This document shows, one piece after another, positions 1 to 8,355 of a stretch of DNA of 64,000 nucleotides. Each line of letters begins with the position of its first letter. Position 1 is the first letter of the stretch. Source of the DNA: Pantoea rwandensis (GTDB taxonomy: Bacteria > Pseudomonadota > Gammaproteobacteria > Enterobacterales > Enterobacteriaceae); contig NZ_CP009454.1 in NCBI RefSeq assembly GCF_000759475.1, forward strand, positions 2,108,001-2,172,000, read 5' to 3'. The position numbers and the translations under genes are program-made. A model generated the notes under the pieces. That model saw only the letters and a program-made list of their open reading frames with translations. It did not search any database and was not told where the DNA came from.

Positions 1-1279
1 GCTGCAACCAACGCTGCTGCTCGTGATCATCCAGCGTGCCGGGGAAGTTACGCGCACGATAGCGGAACAACAGTTTCGCAATACGTTTATCGTCGAAGGT
101 CAAATCCAGTGCCGGTAGATTCTGCGGCGGCGTCTGACGCACAATGTTCATTGCCGCACGATCCGCATCGCTAAAGAAGCCGTCATACAGTTGCGCATCG
201 ACATCATCGGAAGGTTTGAACGGCTCCGCTTCAGCAAACAGCGTCACTGCTTTCTCACGCACTTCGGCATGCTGACGCAGCAGCGCCAGGTTCGCCAGAC
301 AGCGCTCACGATCAATATTCAGGCGTGCAGCATCTTCAGGGCGTAAGGTATTCGCCGGGGCTAACACCGGGCATTTATTAATGTGCACCAGCTTAATCGG
401 CACTGCTGCGCGGTCTCCTAACTCACTCTGTTTGGTATACAACCGCTCGCGCAGTTCATCCGCATCCAGTTCCAGCAGCGGCGACATATCACCCGCCAGA
501 TCCACCACAATCAGCGCATTGCGATTATCCGGATGCCATGCCAGCGGAACGACCCAACTGGTGTTGCCACGTGCCGCACCGAACATGCCGGAGACGTGCA
601 CCAAAGGCTTCATCTGCGGAATATCAATCAGGTTCATCAGTTTCTGCTTGTTGCGATGGGTAAACAGAAACTCGAACAGCTTCGGCTGCTTCTCTTTCAC
701 CAGTTTCGCCATCGCCAGTGCGGCATACACATCCGACATCGCATCGTGCGCCTGTTCGTGCGCCACGCCATTGGCTTTGGTGAGATGCTCCAGTTTGAAA
801 CTGGGGAAGCCGTCATCGTTTTCAGGCCAGATAATGCCTTCCGGGCGCAGGGCATAACAGGCGCGCATTACATCCAGCAGATCCCAACGCGAATTGCCGT
901 TCTGCCAGCTCCAGCCGTAAGGATCGAAGAAATTACGATAGAAGATATTGCGCGTCACTTCATCATCGAAGCGCACGTTGTTGTAACCAATCACACAGGT
1001 TTGTGGCTCGGTAAACAGCCCATGAATTCGTTCAGCAAATGCCGTCTCTGTTACGCCGCGCGCTTTAGCGACCTGTGGCGTGATGCCGGTGATCATCACC
1101 GCTTCTGGCTGGGGCAAGTAGTCATCGGCTGGCTGGCAGTAAAACACCTGCGGTTCACCTACGGCGTTGAACTCTTTATCGGTGCGCAACCCAGCAAACT
1201 GCGCCGGACGATCCAGTGAGGGACTCTTACCGAAGGTCTCGTAATCGTGGAACAAGAAGGTGAACTCAGAGGCGGGCAC
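1..1279 (-). CDS. sbcB: Exodeoxyribonuclease I, C-terminus cut by window edge
   Basis: Single-strand-specific 3'-5' DNA exonuclease acting in recombination and mismatch repair. About 426 of the usual ~475 residues are present; the C-terminus lies left of the window. The translation follows E. coli SbcB closely: the N-terminus has HDYETFG with the DxE metal-binding pair of the DEDD exonuclease fold, then NNVRFDDEVTRNIFYRNF, RWDLLDVMRACYALRPEG and HDAMSDVYA, followed by the SH3-like and helical regions. The chosen start is a GTG at 1279 with AGGA seven bases upstream; family alignment leaves only a few residues before the FLFHDYETFG motif. It is divergent from dacD, as in E. coli. Identification is very secure; the start codon is less so. 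Confidence 0.95.
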   Translation of the reverse strand, partial: MPASEFTFLFHDYETFGKSPSLDRPAQFAGLRTDKEFNAVGEPQVFYCQPADDYLPQPEAVMITGITPQVAKARGVTETAFAERIHGLFTEPQTCVIGYNNVRFDDEVTRNIFYRNFFDPYGWSWQNGNSRWDLLDVMRACYALRPEGIIWPENDDGFPSFKLEHLTKANGVAHEQAHDAMSDVYAALAMAKLVKEKQPKLFEFLFTHRNKQKLMNLIDIPQMKPLVHVSGMFGAARGNTSWVVPLAWHPDNRNALIVVDLAGDMSPLLELDADELRERLYTKQSELGDRAAVPIKLVHINKCPVLAPANTLRPEDAARLNIDRERCLANLALLRQHAEVREKAVTLFAEAEPFKPSDDVDAQLYDGFFSDADRAAMNIVRQTPPQNLPALDLTFDDKRIAKLLFRYRARNFPGTLDDHEQQRWLQ

Positions 1280-1476
1280 GGCAGTATCCTGGCAATAGAA
1301 AATCAACGCACAGAATAGTCGTGTGCAGCAGGCAGCACAACCTTGTTTACCGCTGCTGCGGGCAGGCGCACAGCATTTGTCCGCAGTTCATACTTTTTTT
1401 CAATTTATTCAACTATCCAAGCGCTAATTGCCGTAAAACGTGCGGCGGTAAATTCATTTTTTGATTTGAGGAAGAA

Positions 1477-2646
1477 GTGTTGAAAAGGCGTCTGCTGGTA
1501 ACTGTATCTGGAATGATTGTTTGGGCATCACTGGCACACGCTGATGACAGCATGCCATTCCCAATGACACCTCCGCCGATCGATGCGGCTTCGTGGGTGT
1601 TAATGGACGCCACCACGGGCCAGATCCTCACTGCCGGCAATCCCGATGAAGAGCGTAACCCGGCCAGCCTCACCAAGCTGATGACCGGCTACGTGGTGGA
1701 TCGCGCGGTTGATCAGAAAAAAATCACCCGTGATGATGTGGTCACTGTCGGTAAGGATGCCTGGGCTGCAGGTAATCCGGTGTTCAAAGGCTCCTCACTG
1801 ATGTTCCTCAAGCCCGGCGACAAAGTGACGGTACGCGATCTGATGCGTGGCGTAATCATCGACTCCGGCAACGACGCCTGTGTGGCGCTGGCGGATTATG
1901 TGGCGGGCAGTCAGGACAGCTTCGTCAATATGATGAACAACTACGTACAAAAACTCGGTCTGACGCATACCCATTTTGAAACCGTGCACGGCCTGGATGC
2001 ACCCGGCCAGCACACCACCGCGCGTGATTTGGCGGTGCTGTCGCGTGCCATCATCAATGGTGAGCAGGATTTCTACGCCATGTACGCGGAGAAAACCCTG
2101 AGCTGGAACGGGATTACGCAAAATAACCGTAACGGTTTGTTATGGGATCAAAACCTTCACGTTGATGGCATGAAAACAGGCCATACTGAAACGGCAGGTT
2201 TCAACATCATCGCATCGAACATTGTTGGTCGCCATCGCCTGATTGCGGTGATCATGGGCGGTAAGAGCTCGAAAGGGCGTGAAGAGCAGGCGCGTAAATT
2301 GCTGGTGTGGGGCCAGAACAACTTCGATACCGTGCAACTGTTCCATGCAGGTAAGAAAATCGGCACCGAAAACGTCTGGTACGGCAATCCGCACAAAGTG
2401 GATGTCGGCACCACTCAGGATATTTATCTGTCTCTGCCGCGCACCGAAGTTTCAAACGTCATGGCGAAATATGTGATTGAGCGTAAAGACCTGGAAGCAC
2501 CGCTGAAAGCCGGTGAGCAGGTGGGTGAGATCCAGGTGATGGATAAAGATAAGCAGTTGGCGAGCTATCCGCTGTATGCCTTACAAGGTGTGGATAAAGC
2601 CGGCATCATCACGCGTATCAGTGACTACGTAAAACAGAAATTGTAA
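1477..2646 (+). CDS. dacD: D-alanyl-D-alanine carboxypeptidase, penicillin-binding protein 6b
   Basis: Periplasmic DD-carboxypeptidase that trims the terminal D-Ala of peptidoglycan stem peptides. The 389 residues start with a signal peptide ending near LAHA (about residue 22). The three penicillin-recognition motifs are intact: SLTK with catalytic Ser64/Lys67, SGN at 130-132 and KTG at 233-235. A C-terminal domain typical of PBP5/6 follows. Its likeness to E. coli DacD (for example NPASLTKLMTGYVVDRA) and its place next to sbcB and sbmC separate it from DacA/DacC. The start is a GTG preceded by GAGGAAG. The very C-terminal region is expected to give the amphipathic membrane anchor. Confidence 0.95.
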   Translation: MLKRRLLVTVSGMIVWASLAHADDSMPFPMTPPPIDAASWVLMDATTGQILTAGNPDEERNPASLTKLMTGYVVDRAVDQKKITRDDVVTVGKDAWAAGNPVFKGSSLMFLKPGDKVTVRDLMRGVIIDSGNDACVALADYVAGSQDSFVNMMNNYVQKLGLTHTHFETVHGLDAPGQHTTARDLAVLSRAIINGEQDFYAMYAEKTLSWNGITQNNRNGLLWDQNLHVDGMKTGHTETAGFNIIASNIVGRHRLIAVIMGGKSSKGREEQARKLLVWGQNNFDTVQLFHAGKKIGTENVWYGNPHKVDVGTTQDIYLSLPRTEVSNVMAKYVIERKDLEAPLKAGEQVGEIQVMDKDKQLASYPLYALQGVDKAGIITRISDYVKQKL

Positions 2647-2667
2647 TCCGCAGCGGATAGCTGAGTT

Positions 2668-2694
2668 ACTCCCATGGCACAACAGCATGGGAGT
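2668..2694 (+). other. Inverted repeat between dacD and sbmC
   Basis: Perfect 9-bp arms ACTCCCATG / CATGGGAGT around a 9-nt loop, 22 bases after the dacD stop. No T-run follows, so it is a stem-loop in the dacD-sbmC intergenic RNA rather than a clear intrinsic terminator. I did not find a LexA-type CTGT-N8-ACAG box here, although sbmC is SOS-induced in E. coli. Confidence 0.55.
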
Positions 2695-2734
2695 GAAACA
2701 GTGAAGCTTTCTGCTGCTGAACGGAGGCAAAGGT

Positions 2735-3199
2735 ATGAAAGCATCTATCGTTGAACGCAATCCTCAAAGCTGGCTGGGCTACCATCTACATGGGCCGTGG
2801 CAGGAAACCGTGCCGCGTGGGTTTAACCAGCTTAAAAGCTGGGTCGAGCAGCATGGCATGACAGGCGAGTGGCTGGCCATCTATTACGGCAATCCTGAAG
2901 TTCTGCCGCCGGAAGAACTGCGGGTTGAAACGGTGATCACCGCGCCTGCTGATGCAGTGCCCTCCTATGGCGACGACATCGAGCAAGGATTGCTGCCCGG
3001 TGGGCCATATTTTCATGCGCGCATGGAAGTGATGAATAACGATTTCTTCACCGCCTGGCACAGTCTGTTTGATCACCTCAAGACGCAAACCGACTGGCAG
3101 GTGGATAACCGCCCTTGCTTCGAACACTACCTGTCCGACGGCTCCGACAGTGGCGACTGGCTGGTGGACATGTACATTCCAGTACGTTCAGCCGACTAA
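2735..3199 (+). CDS. sbmC: DNA gyrase inhibitor SbmC/GyrI
   Basis: Small cytoplasmic protein of the GyrI-like fold that protects DNA gyrase from microcin B17, quinolones and CcdB in E. coli. The 154 residues match the family in length and order: a GYHLHGPWQETV segment near the N-terminus, RGFNQLKSWV, then a YYGNPEVLP loop and a C-terminal PCFEHYLSDG...DMYIPV strand. The ATG follows AACGGAGGCAAAGGT, a strong ribosome site. It lies between dacD and yeeA as in E. coli. SOS control known there cannot be confirmed because no LexA box is visible upstream. Confidence 0.92.
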   Translation: MKASIVERNPQSWLGYHLHGPWQETVPRGFNQLKSWVEQHGMTGEWLAIYYGNPEVLPPEELRVETVITAPADAVPSYGDDIEQGLLPGGPYFHARMEVMNNDFFTAWHSLFDHLKTQTDWQVDNRPCFEHYLSDGSDSGDWLVDMYIPVRSAD

Positions 3200-3282
3200 T
3201 ATCATCAGTGCGTTACCTCGATGTTTCATAAGAGAAAATAAGATGTAGCGCACTTGTTGAATCGTAAAAAAAGAGCGGAAAT

Positions 3283-3298
3283 AGTGCTGCGCAGCACT
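3283..3298. promoter_or_regulatory. 16-bp perfect palindrome upstream of yeeA
   Basis: AGTGCTGCGCAGCACT is a perfect two-fold palindrome 60 bases before the yeeA ATG. It could be an operator for a dimeric regulator or part of a stem-loop in the leader. No known consensus was recognised. Confidence 0.35.
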
Positions 3299-3358
3299 CA
3301 ATGTTCGTGCCGTGCCAGGGTAACATAGCGCGCAAATTTTTATCGTTTCCGGACCACC

Positions 3359-4417
3359 ATGTTACGCGCCGACAAACCCATCTCTGCCATTGAGTTCTGG
3401 TTCTACCGCCACTATCGCGCTGTGCACGGCGTGCGCATCGCTATTGCCTTCGTGCTCTGTTTTCTATTTGTGCGTTTGACGGATATTCCAGAGGGAACCT
3501 GGCCACTGATCACCCTGGTAGTCGTGATGGGGCCGATCTCGACCTGGGGCAATGTGTTTCCGCGTGTGATCCAACGTATCAGCGGCACTTTTGCCGGGCT
3601 GGCATCGGGTTTGATTGCTCTGAAGCTGGAGCTGATCTCGCTGCCGATGATGCTGTCATGGTGCTTCGTGGTGATGATTATTTGCGGCTATCTGACGCTC
3701 GGTAAACATCCTTATATGGCGCTGCTGATTGGTATCACGCTCGGCGTGGTAGTGGGTGCACCGGCCGGTGACTTCACCGTGGCGCTGTGGCGTGGCGGCG
3801 ATGTAATCCTGGGTTCGATTATGGCGCTGCTGTTTAGTGCGATTCTCGCTCAGCGCGCCTACACACACTGGCGCATTCAGCTGTCTGATTCATTTCTGGC
3901 GATGGCGAAACTGCATCACACCGGCTTTTCCGCTAACCTGCTGGAAAAACCCCGACTAAACAAACCATTCCAGAAACAGCTGACCAGCGTCATTAAGATG
4001 CGCGCGCTGCTGGAACCGGCCAGCAAAGAGACGCGTATTCCTAAATCGGTGTTTGAAGCGATTCAGACCATCAACCGTAATATGGTTAACACGATGCAGA
4101 TGCAAATTGATGCATGGTGGTCATCACGTGAAAGCCACCTGTTACTGCTCAATGCCCCGACGCTGCGCCGCAGTCAGAAAATGACTGAAGACACGTTGAA
4201 CGCGCTGGCCACATTGATGGTGAAAGGGGAGACGGAAGGCGTGATCGCCAACAGCCATGAGTTGGAAGAGATCACCCAGGAGCTGGAGCAGTTGATTGCC
4301 AACCGCAGTGGGCGCTTAGAGACCACGGCGATCTATGGCTACGTGTGGTTGAGTCTGGAACAGGCGCGTCAACTGGAGCGCATTACGGACTTGGTCCGTC
4401 TGGCACTGCGCAAATAG
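3359..4417 (+). CDS. yeeA: FUSC-family inner membrane protein YeeA
   Basis: Member of the fusaric-acid-resistance-like (FUSC / aromatic acid exporter) family, function not established. The first ~170 residues hold several hydrophobic segments (for example VRIAIAFVLCFLFV and MMLSWCFVVMIICGYL) with the MGPISTWGNVFPR signature between helices. The remaining half is soluble and helical (KETRIPKSVFEAIQTINRN). The 352-residue length and sequence agree with E. coli YeeA. The start is the ATG at 3359, with a modest CCGGA ribosome site. It is likely transcribed on its own from the 159-bp gap after sbmC. Confidence 0.9.
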   Translation: MLRADKPISAIEFWFYRHYRAVHGVRIAIAFVLCFLFVRLTDIPEGTWPLITLVVVMGPISTWGNVFPRVIQRISGTFAGLASGLIALKLELISLPMMLSWCFVVMIICGYLTLGKHPYMALLIGITLGVVVGAPAGDFTVALWRGGDVILGSIMALLFSAILAQRAYTHWRIQLSDSFLAMAKLHHTGFSANLLEKPRLNKPFQKQLTSVIKMRALLEPASKETRIPKSVFEAIQTINRNMVNTMQMQIDAWWSSRESHLLLLNAPTLRRSQKMTEDTLNALATLMVKGETEGVIANSHELEEITQELEQLIANRSGRLETTAIYGYVWLSLEQARQLERITDLVRLALRK

Positions 4418-4537
4418 TTTTCTCAGGCAATGACTTAATGTGAATCACCCTTTCTTTGCGCTAAGATAAGTGCCTGTCCGAAATTAGCTGTGAAAATTGC
4501 GAACTCAGCTAGCAAGCCGCTAAGCTGTAGCTCACCC

Positions 4538-4661
4538 GTCATACTTCAAGACGCAGGTGCGTTAGCTACATTCACACACCCCGGTCACTTACTGATGTAA
4601 GCTCGCGGTGATGTGTTCATTTGCTGCCTTCCTGCGCCTTGAACTATCTAGGGTGTATGAC
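4538..4661. repeat. ERIC (enterobacterial repetitive intergenic consensus) element
   Basis: A 124-bp imperfect palindrome from GTCATAC (4538) to GTATGAC (4655-4661). It contains the hallmark ERIC core: CCCCGGTCACTTAC followed by GATGTAAGCTC, which the widely used ERIC primers target. The arms pair across the whole element, so the RNA would form a long hairpin. It lies between yeeA and yeeX and ends 40 bases before the yeeX start, so it is in or just before the yeeX leader. Confidence 0.85.
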
Positions 4662-4701
4662 TATTCCGCCTGCCGCGGCAGGCTCAAAGAAAGGTGCCAA
4701 C

Positions 4702-5022
4702 ATGGAAAATGCCAAGCAATCATTTCAGGACGTGCTGGAGTTTGTACGTATGTTTCGTCGTAAAAACAAACTGCAGCGCGAAATCGTGGATAACGAGAAG
4801 AAAGTCCGTGATAACCAGAAACGTGTGTTGCTGCTGGACAACCTGAGCGAGTACATCAAACCAGGCATGAGCGTTGAGGCGATTCAGGAAATCATTGCAT
4901 CCATGCGTGTGGACTATGAAGACCGCGTCGATGAGTACATCATCAAAAATGCTGACTTGTCGAAAGAGCGTCGCGAGCTGTCGAAGAAGTTGAAAGCGAT
5001 GGGTGAACCAAAGCCGCAGTAA
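4702..5022 (+). CDS. yeeX: YeeX, DUF496 family coiled-coil protein
   Basis: Small charged cytoplasmic protein of 106 residues, close to the 109 of E. coli YeeX. The conserved core [20 protein letters not shown], followed by [21 protein letters not shown] and the C-terminal [16 protein letters not shown], is easily recognised. It is helical and rich in Lys/Glu, with likely coiled coil at both ends. The reading frame is open from 4621, but that part lies in the ERIC repeat; ATG 4702 has AAAGG upstream and matches the family N-terminus. The cellular role is not well defined. It completes the block shared with E. coli. Confidence 0.92.
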   Translation: MENAKQSFQDVLEFVRMFRRKNKLQREIVDNEKKVRDNQKRVLLLDNLSEYIKPGMSVEAIQEIIASMRVDYEDRVDEYIIKNADLSKERRELSKKLKAMGEPKPQ

Positions 5023-5027
5023 AAATG

Positions 5028-5054
5028 TTGGGACCGTAAGGTCCCAAATTTTTT
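5028..5054 (+). terminator. Intrinsic terminator after yeeX
   Basis: Perfect 8-bp stem TTGGGACC / GGTCCCAA with a GTAA tetraloop, followed directly by ATTTTTT, six bases after the yeeX stop codon. Confidence 0.9.
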
Positions 5055-5124
5055 GCAGCGCAACGGCTTCCGCCACGCATTGCCTGCCGTGGCATGCGTA
5101 TTAGCCTGTACTGCTTTAACCTGG

Positions 5125-6192
5125 TCAGGCTTTGGGTTTTAATTGTCGCGCTAATACCTGCAACTGAACGGCGATCTCCGCCATATCCACATCGCCTTGC
5201 GTCGGCGCAGCTGTTGTTTCGCGCAATACCAGCTCGGTTACCAGCGGCAGAGGCTGTACCGCTTCTCCGGCCAGTTCCGCCAACAAGCGGTCCACAGATA
5301 CCGCCCCCAACTGCTGCAAATCCTGACGCACGGTGGTGAGCGGCGGCTGATACCACGCACTCTCGGCAGTGTCGTCATAACCAATAATCGACATCTCTCC
5401 AGGAATCTTCACGCCGTGTTGGTGCAGTGCACGCATCGCCCCAAGCGCCATCTGATCGTTCGCCACCAGCAGTGCCTGTGGCAGGCGATCCGGCAGCAAC
5501 TGCAATAGCGCCTGATATCCGGATGCCGCGCTCCAGTCGCCATGCAGTACGCATATCGGCTGCAACTGGTGTGACGATAACGCCCGTTGCCATGCAGTGA
5601 AGCGCGCCCGCGCCGAAGCCGAACTTTCAGGCCCATTCAGCACGCCAATCTGCTGGTGGCCCAGCGCGATGAGATGCTCTACTGCCTGCTGCGCACCCGA
5701 TTCACTCTGATACTGGCACTGGCTGACAGCAGCATGTTGTTCAACATCGAGAAACAGCACAGGCTTGCTGCCGCACTGCTGCTGCACCTGTGCCGCCTGT
5801 TCAGCATCGAGCGGCAGGTTGATGAGTAGCGCATCAACGCGCTGTGCCAGCAGTTCATTCACTGTGTCCTGGGCATTTCCGGCCGTATTCGCCATGGCGA
5901 TAACCAGATGGTAACCCTGTGCGGCGGCACGTTCATGGATCGCAGAGGCAATCTGTGCCGGGGCCATCAATGCCAGATCGCTGGTTGCCAGCCCCAGCGT
6001 GCGCGTGGCTTTTCCTGCCAGCTGCTGTGCCACGCGGTTGGGCACATAGTTCAGCTGTTGCATCGCGGCTTCGACTTTGGCGCGCGTGCGTGGCGAAACC
6101 TGCACGGAATGGTTGAGCACACGGGAGACGGTCTGGTAGGAAACCCCCGCCAGTGCAGCGACATCATCGAGGGTAACGGAACGCGCAGTCAT
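5125..6192 (-). CDS. LacI-type transcriptional repressor, close to lac repressor
   Basis: DNA-binding repressor of 355 residues. The N-terminal helix-turn-helix has SYQTVSRV; Tyr19, Gln20 and Arg24 correspond to the operator-reading Tyr17, Gln18 and Arg22 of E. coli LacI. A hinge with PNRVAQQLAGK follows, then a periplasmic-binding-like core with LLAQRVD, FLDV, ALGHQQI, GDWSA.SG, LVANDQMALGAMRA and GYDDT, nearly the LacI signature throughout. The tail is leucine-rich (VQLQVLARQL), like the LacI tetramerisation helix. The start is ATG 6192 after CAGGAGAG. No lacZ, lacY or other glycosidase lies nearby; ydcF is divergent. It may control distant genes. Assignment to the family is certain; orthology to lacI is likely. 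Confidence 0.9.
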   Translation of the reverse strand: MTARSVTLDDVAALAGVSYQTVSRVLNHSVQVSPRTRAKVEAAMQQLNYVPNRVAQQLAGKATRTLGLATSDLALMAPAQIASAIHERAAAQGYHLVIAMANTAGNAQDTVNELLAQRVDALLINLPLDAEQAAQVQQQCGSKPVLFLDVEQHAAVSQCQYQSESGAQQAVEHLIALGHQQIGVLNGPESSASARARFTAWQRALSSHQLQPICVLHGDWSAASGYQALLQLLPDRLPQALLVANDQMALGAMRALHQHGVKIPGEMSIIGYDDTAESAWYQPPLTTVRQDLQQLGAVSVDRLLAELAGEAVQPLPLVTELVLRETTAAPTQGDVDMAEIAVQLQVLARQLKPKA

Positions 6193-6291
6193 AAACTCTC
6201 CTGAATCTGATAGCGGCGAGTGTAGCAAATTTTTCTCTGCTGTCGCGGAGTTAAGCCGCTACACTGCCAGTGTTAATGCGAGGAGAACGCG
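6193..6291. promoter_or_regulatory. Divergent promoter region of the LacI-type gene and ydcF
   Basis: 99-bp spacer with two TACACT hexamers facing opposite ways, each a plausible -10 element. They lie inside an inverted repeat AGTGTAGC (6219-6226) / GCTACACT (6258-6265). No lac-operator-like AATTGTGAGC sequence was seen, so self-repression through a classical lac operator is not supported. Confidence 0.45.
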
Positions 6292-7059
6292 ATGCAGCTC
6301 AATAGCCAACAGATTCAGGATATCAATACGCTTGCGGCCTGGCTGGCGCTTGACCACATGCCGACAGATGGCACGCTCGAGGTTGATTTGGCAATTCTTG
6401 CCGGTCACGCGGTACTGCCCAACGTTGAAGGTGTGATTGCGCTGGCGAAGAAGTATCAGCTGCCTCTGCTGATCAGCGGCGGTATCGGTCATTCCATGGT
6501 GCTACTGGCGGAGATGATCGCTAATCATCCGCTTTATCGTCAGATTTCAACCCTAGGCAAAAGCGAAGCAGAGTTGCTGGGCGACATGGCGCGGGTGTTT
6601 GCCGCACTGCCGGACGATCAGCTGCTGCTGGAAACCGCCTCACGCAACTGTGGTGAGAATGCCGCCTTCAGCCAAAAACTGCTGGATGAGCAGAAGTGGC
6701 AGCCGCAGCATGTGCTGCTGGTGCAGGATCCACTGATGCAGCGACGCACCTGGGAAACCTTCCGCTACCAGTGGCGCGACCGCACCGATGCGCCTGAATT
6801 TATCAGCTGGCCGGTGTTTGTTCCGCAGGTCATGATGGATGCCGGTATGCTGCGCATTATCGGTGCGCCGCCGCAAGGATTGTGGTCGATGGAGCGTTTT
6901 CTCTCGCTGCTGATGGGTGAGATCCAGCGCCTGCGCGATGATGAAAACGGCTACGGTCCGCGCGGCAAAGGTTTCCTCGGGCATGTGGATATCCCGGATG
7001 AAGTTGAAGCAGGCTGGCAGCGCTTGATGCAACTCAAAGGCGTGCAGTCACGTTTTTGA
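6292..7059 (+). CDS. ydcF: YdcF family protein (DUF218)
   Basis: Protein of 255 residues resembling E. coli YdcF, a DUF218 protein reported to bind S-adenosylmethionine; its reaction is unknown. Seen here: ILAGHAVLP near residue 40, PLLISGGIGHS near 62, NCGENA near 117, VQDPLMQRRT near 142 and the conserved C-terminal RLRDDENGYGPRGKGF, all in the YdcF order. No membrane segment or signal peptide is visible. The ATG at 6292 follows CGAGGAGAACGCG. It is divergently transcribed from the LacI-type repressor, which may control it. Confidence 0.88.
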   Translation: MQLNSQQIQDINTLAAWLALDHMPTDGTLEVDLAILAGHAVLPNVEGVIALAKKYQLPLLISGGIGHSMVLLAEMIANHPLYRQISTLGKSEAELLGDMARVFAALPDDQLLLETASRNCGENAAFSQKLLDEQKWQPQHVLLVQDPLMQRRTWETFRYQWRDRTDAPEFISWPVFVPQVMMDAGMLRIIGAPPQGLWSMERFLSLLMGEIQRLRDDENGYGPRGKGFLGHVDIPDEVEAGWQRLMQLKGVQSRF

Positions 7060-7169
7060 ACATCAGGCCACCACCCACAGTGGCCCAACAATCCCCGTAG
7101 GGTGTGCATGTTGTACGACGGATGTTAACCATCAGGTCACCAGCAACAGCGACCTTACAAACCGCGCAA

Positions 7170-7191
7170 AGGTGCGCTTTTATGCGCACCT
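7170..7191. other. Stem-loop between convergent ydcF and the PanE-like gene
   Basis: AGGTGCGC-ttttat-GCGCACCT forms a perfect 8-bp stem between the two convergent stop codons. There is no long T-run on either side, so termination is possible but not proven. Confidence 0.45.
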
Positions 7192-7224
7192 GGCCCGAAA
7201 ACCGCAGCGGTTAACGTGGCGCAA

Positions 7225-8142
7225 CTATGCGCTGCGATGCTGTAAATACACCTGCAAATTCACATACACCGCATTCAACAACGGCGTCACCACGCCACTG
7301 CGTGCGCCTCGCACCAGCAGATCACCAATCACCTGATCCGCCTCAATCTCATAACCCTGGGTTAAATCGCGATACATTGAAGAGGTCATCGCCACCTGTG
7401 GATTATTCAGCGTCTCATAAATCTTTGCCGTGACCGCTGGCCGTTCCTGATAGCCGTCAGCAGCAATCACTGAAAGCACTTCAGTAAAAATCCCCTGCAA
7501 TAAGGCTTCACCACCTTGAGACCGCAACACCTGCTGGGTATTACCCCGCGCGATGCAGCACACCGCCCCTAAGGTGCTTAGCAGCAGCCACTTCTCCCAC
7601 AATTCGCTGATGATGTTGTCAGCAAAGACCGTATCGAATTGCGCGATGTTCAACGTCTCATCGACACGTTGCAGACGTGCATCATTGTGCCCATCGAGTG
7701 CACCGTAGTAGAGGGTATGCAGTGGCGTCATCTGCACCACTTCACCTTGTTCACCCAGCGTGGCGTTGATTTTGCACAGGCCGCCAATCACCTTGTCGCC
7801 AAAGCGCGCGCGCAGCGTATCGATATGCCGCATGCCGTTGAGGATCGGCATGATCAGGGTTTCTGGCCCGACGGCGGGTGCGATATCCGCGATAGCCTGA
7901 TCGAGCCCGAAGCTTTTCACCGTCAGAATGATCAGATCAAACTGGCCTGTAAGCTTGCCGGTTTGCGCCAGCTGCGGCTGAATCACTTCTGTGCCGCCCG
8001 GAGTTTTTAGCACCAGGCCGTTTTGCTGCAGTTGCTGAAAACGGCGCTCGCGCACCAGAAAAGTCACATCACGTCCTGCTTGCGCCAGACGTGCACCGAA
8101 ATACCCGCCGGTGGCTCCGGCGCCGACAACCAGAATGCGCAT
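7225..8142 (-). CDS. Ketopantoate reductase family oxidoreductase (PanE/ApbA-like)
   Basis: NAD(P)-dependent reductase of the PanE/ApbA family, 305 residues. The Rossmann motif GAGATGGYFG is at residues 7-16. TVKSFGLD and LNGMRHID follow, and the C-terminal domain carries NIISELWEKW, which holds the family's catalytic lysine. It is more like the family's paralogues than the panE housekeeping enzyme, so 2-dehydropantoate is only one possible substrate. The frame stays open to an ATG at 8178, but ATG 8142 puts the Rossmann motif directly at the N-terminus as is usual. It stands alone, divergent from the EF-G gene. Confidence 0.85.
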   Translation of the reverse strand: MRILVVGAGATGGYFGARLAQAGRDVTFLVRERRFQQLQQNGLVLKTPGGTEVIQPQLAQTGKLTGQFDLIILTVKSFGLDQAIADIAPAVGPETLIMPILNGMRHIDTLRARFGDKVIGGLCKINATLGEQGEVVQMTPLHTLYYGALDGHNDARLQRVDETLNIAQFDTVFADNIISELWEKWLLLSTLGAVCCIARGNTQQVLRSQGGEALLQGIFTEVLSVIAADGYQERPAVTAKIYETLNNPQVAMTSSMYRDLTQGYEIEADQVIGDLLVRGARSGVVTPLLNAVYVNLQVYLQHRSA

Positions 8143-8303
8143 GGTTAGATTTCCCGTTGAGAGTGAGACCTTTACCATAAATCGCCTGGGATAAGCTTGC
8201 CAGCCCGTAAATGCTGAATCTATTGCAAGATTTTTTCGATGGCTAAAAAAGGCTCAAACTGTTCGTATTTACTCGTACAATAGGTCTATGCTGTTGCGCA
8301 GCG

Positions 8304-8322
8304 GCGGGCAATGGTGCCCGCC
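8304..8322 (+). other. Stem-loop in the leader of the EF-G gene
   Basis: GCGGGCA / TGCCCGC arms around a short ATGG loop lie about 35 bases before the EF-G ATG. Together with the TACAAT hexamer at 8276-8281 (possible -10) this suggests a structured 5' leader. No riboswitch class was recognised. Confidence 0.35.
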
Positions 8323-8355
8323 CACTTTTCCAGTCGAACAGACTAAGGACGCATC

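Noticed and set aside
533..1219. 228-codon plus-strand frame over the first kilobase
   Set aside because: It is antisense to sbcB, whose minus-strand translation matches exonuclease I along its full length.
2640..2735. LexA operator expected upstream of sbmC
   Set aside because: No CTGT-N8-ACAG pattern found; only a stem-loop is present.
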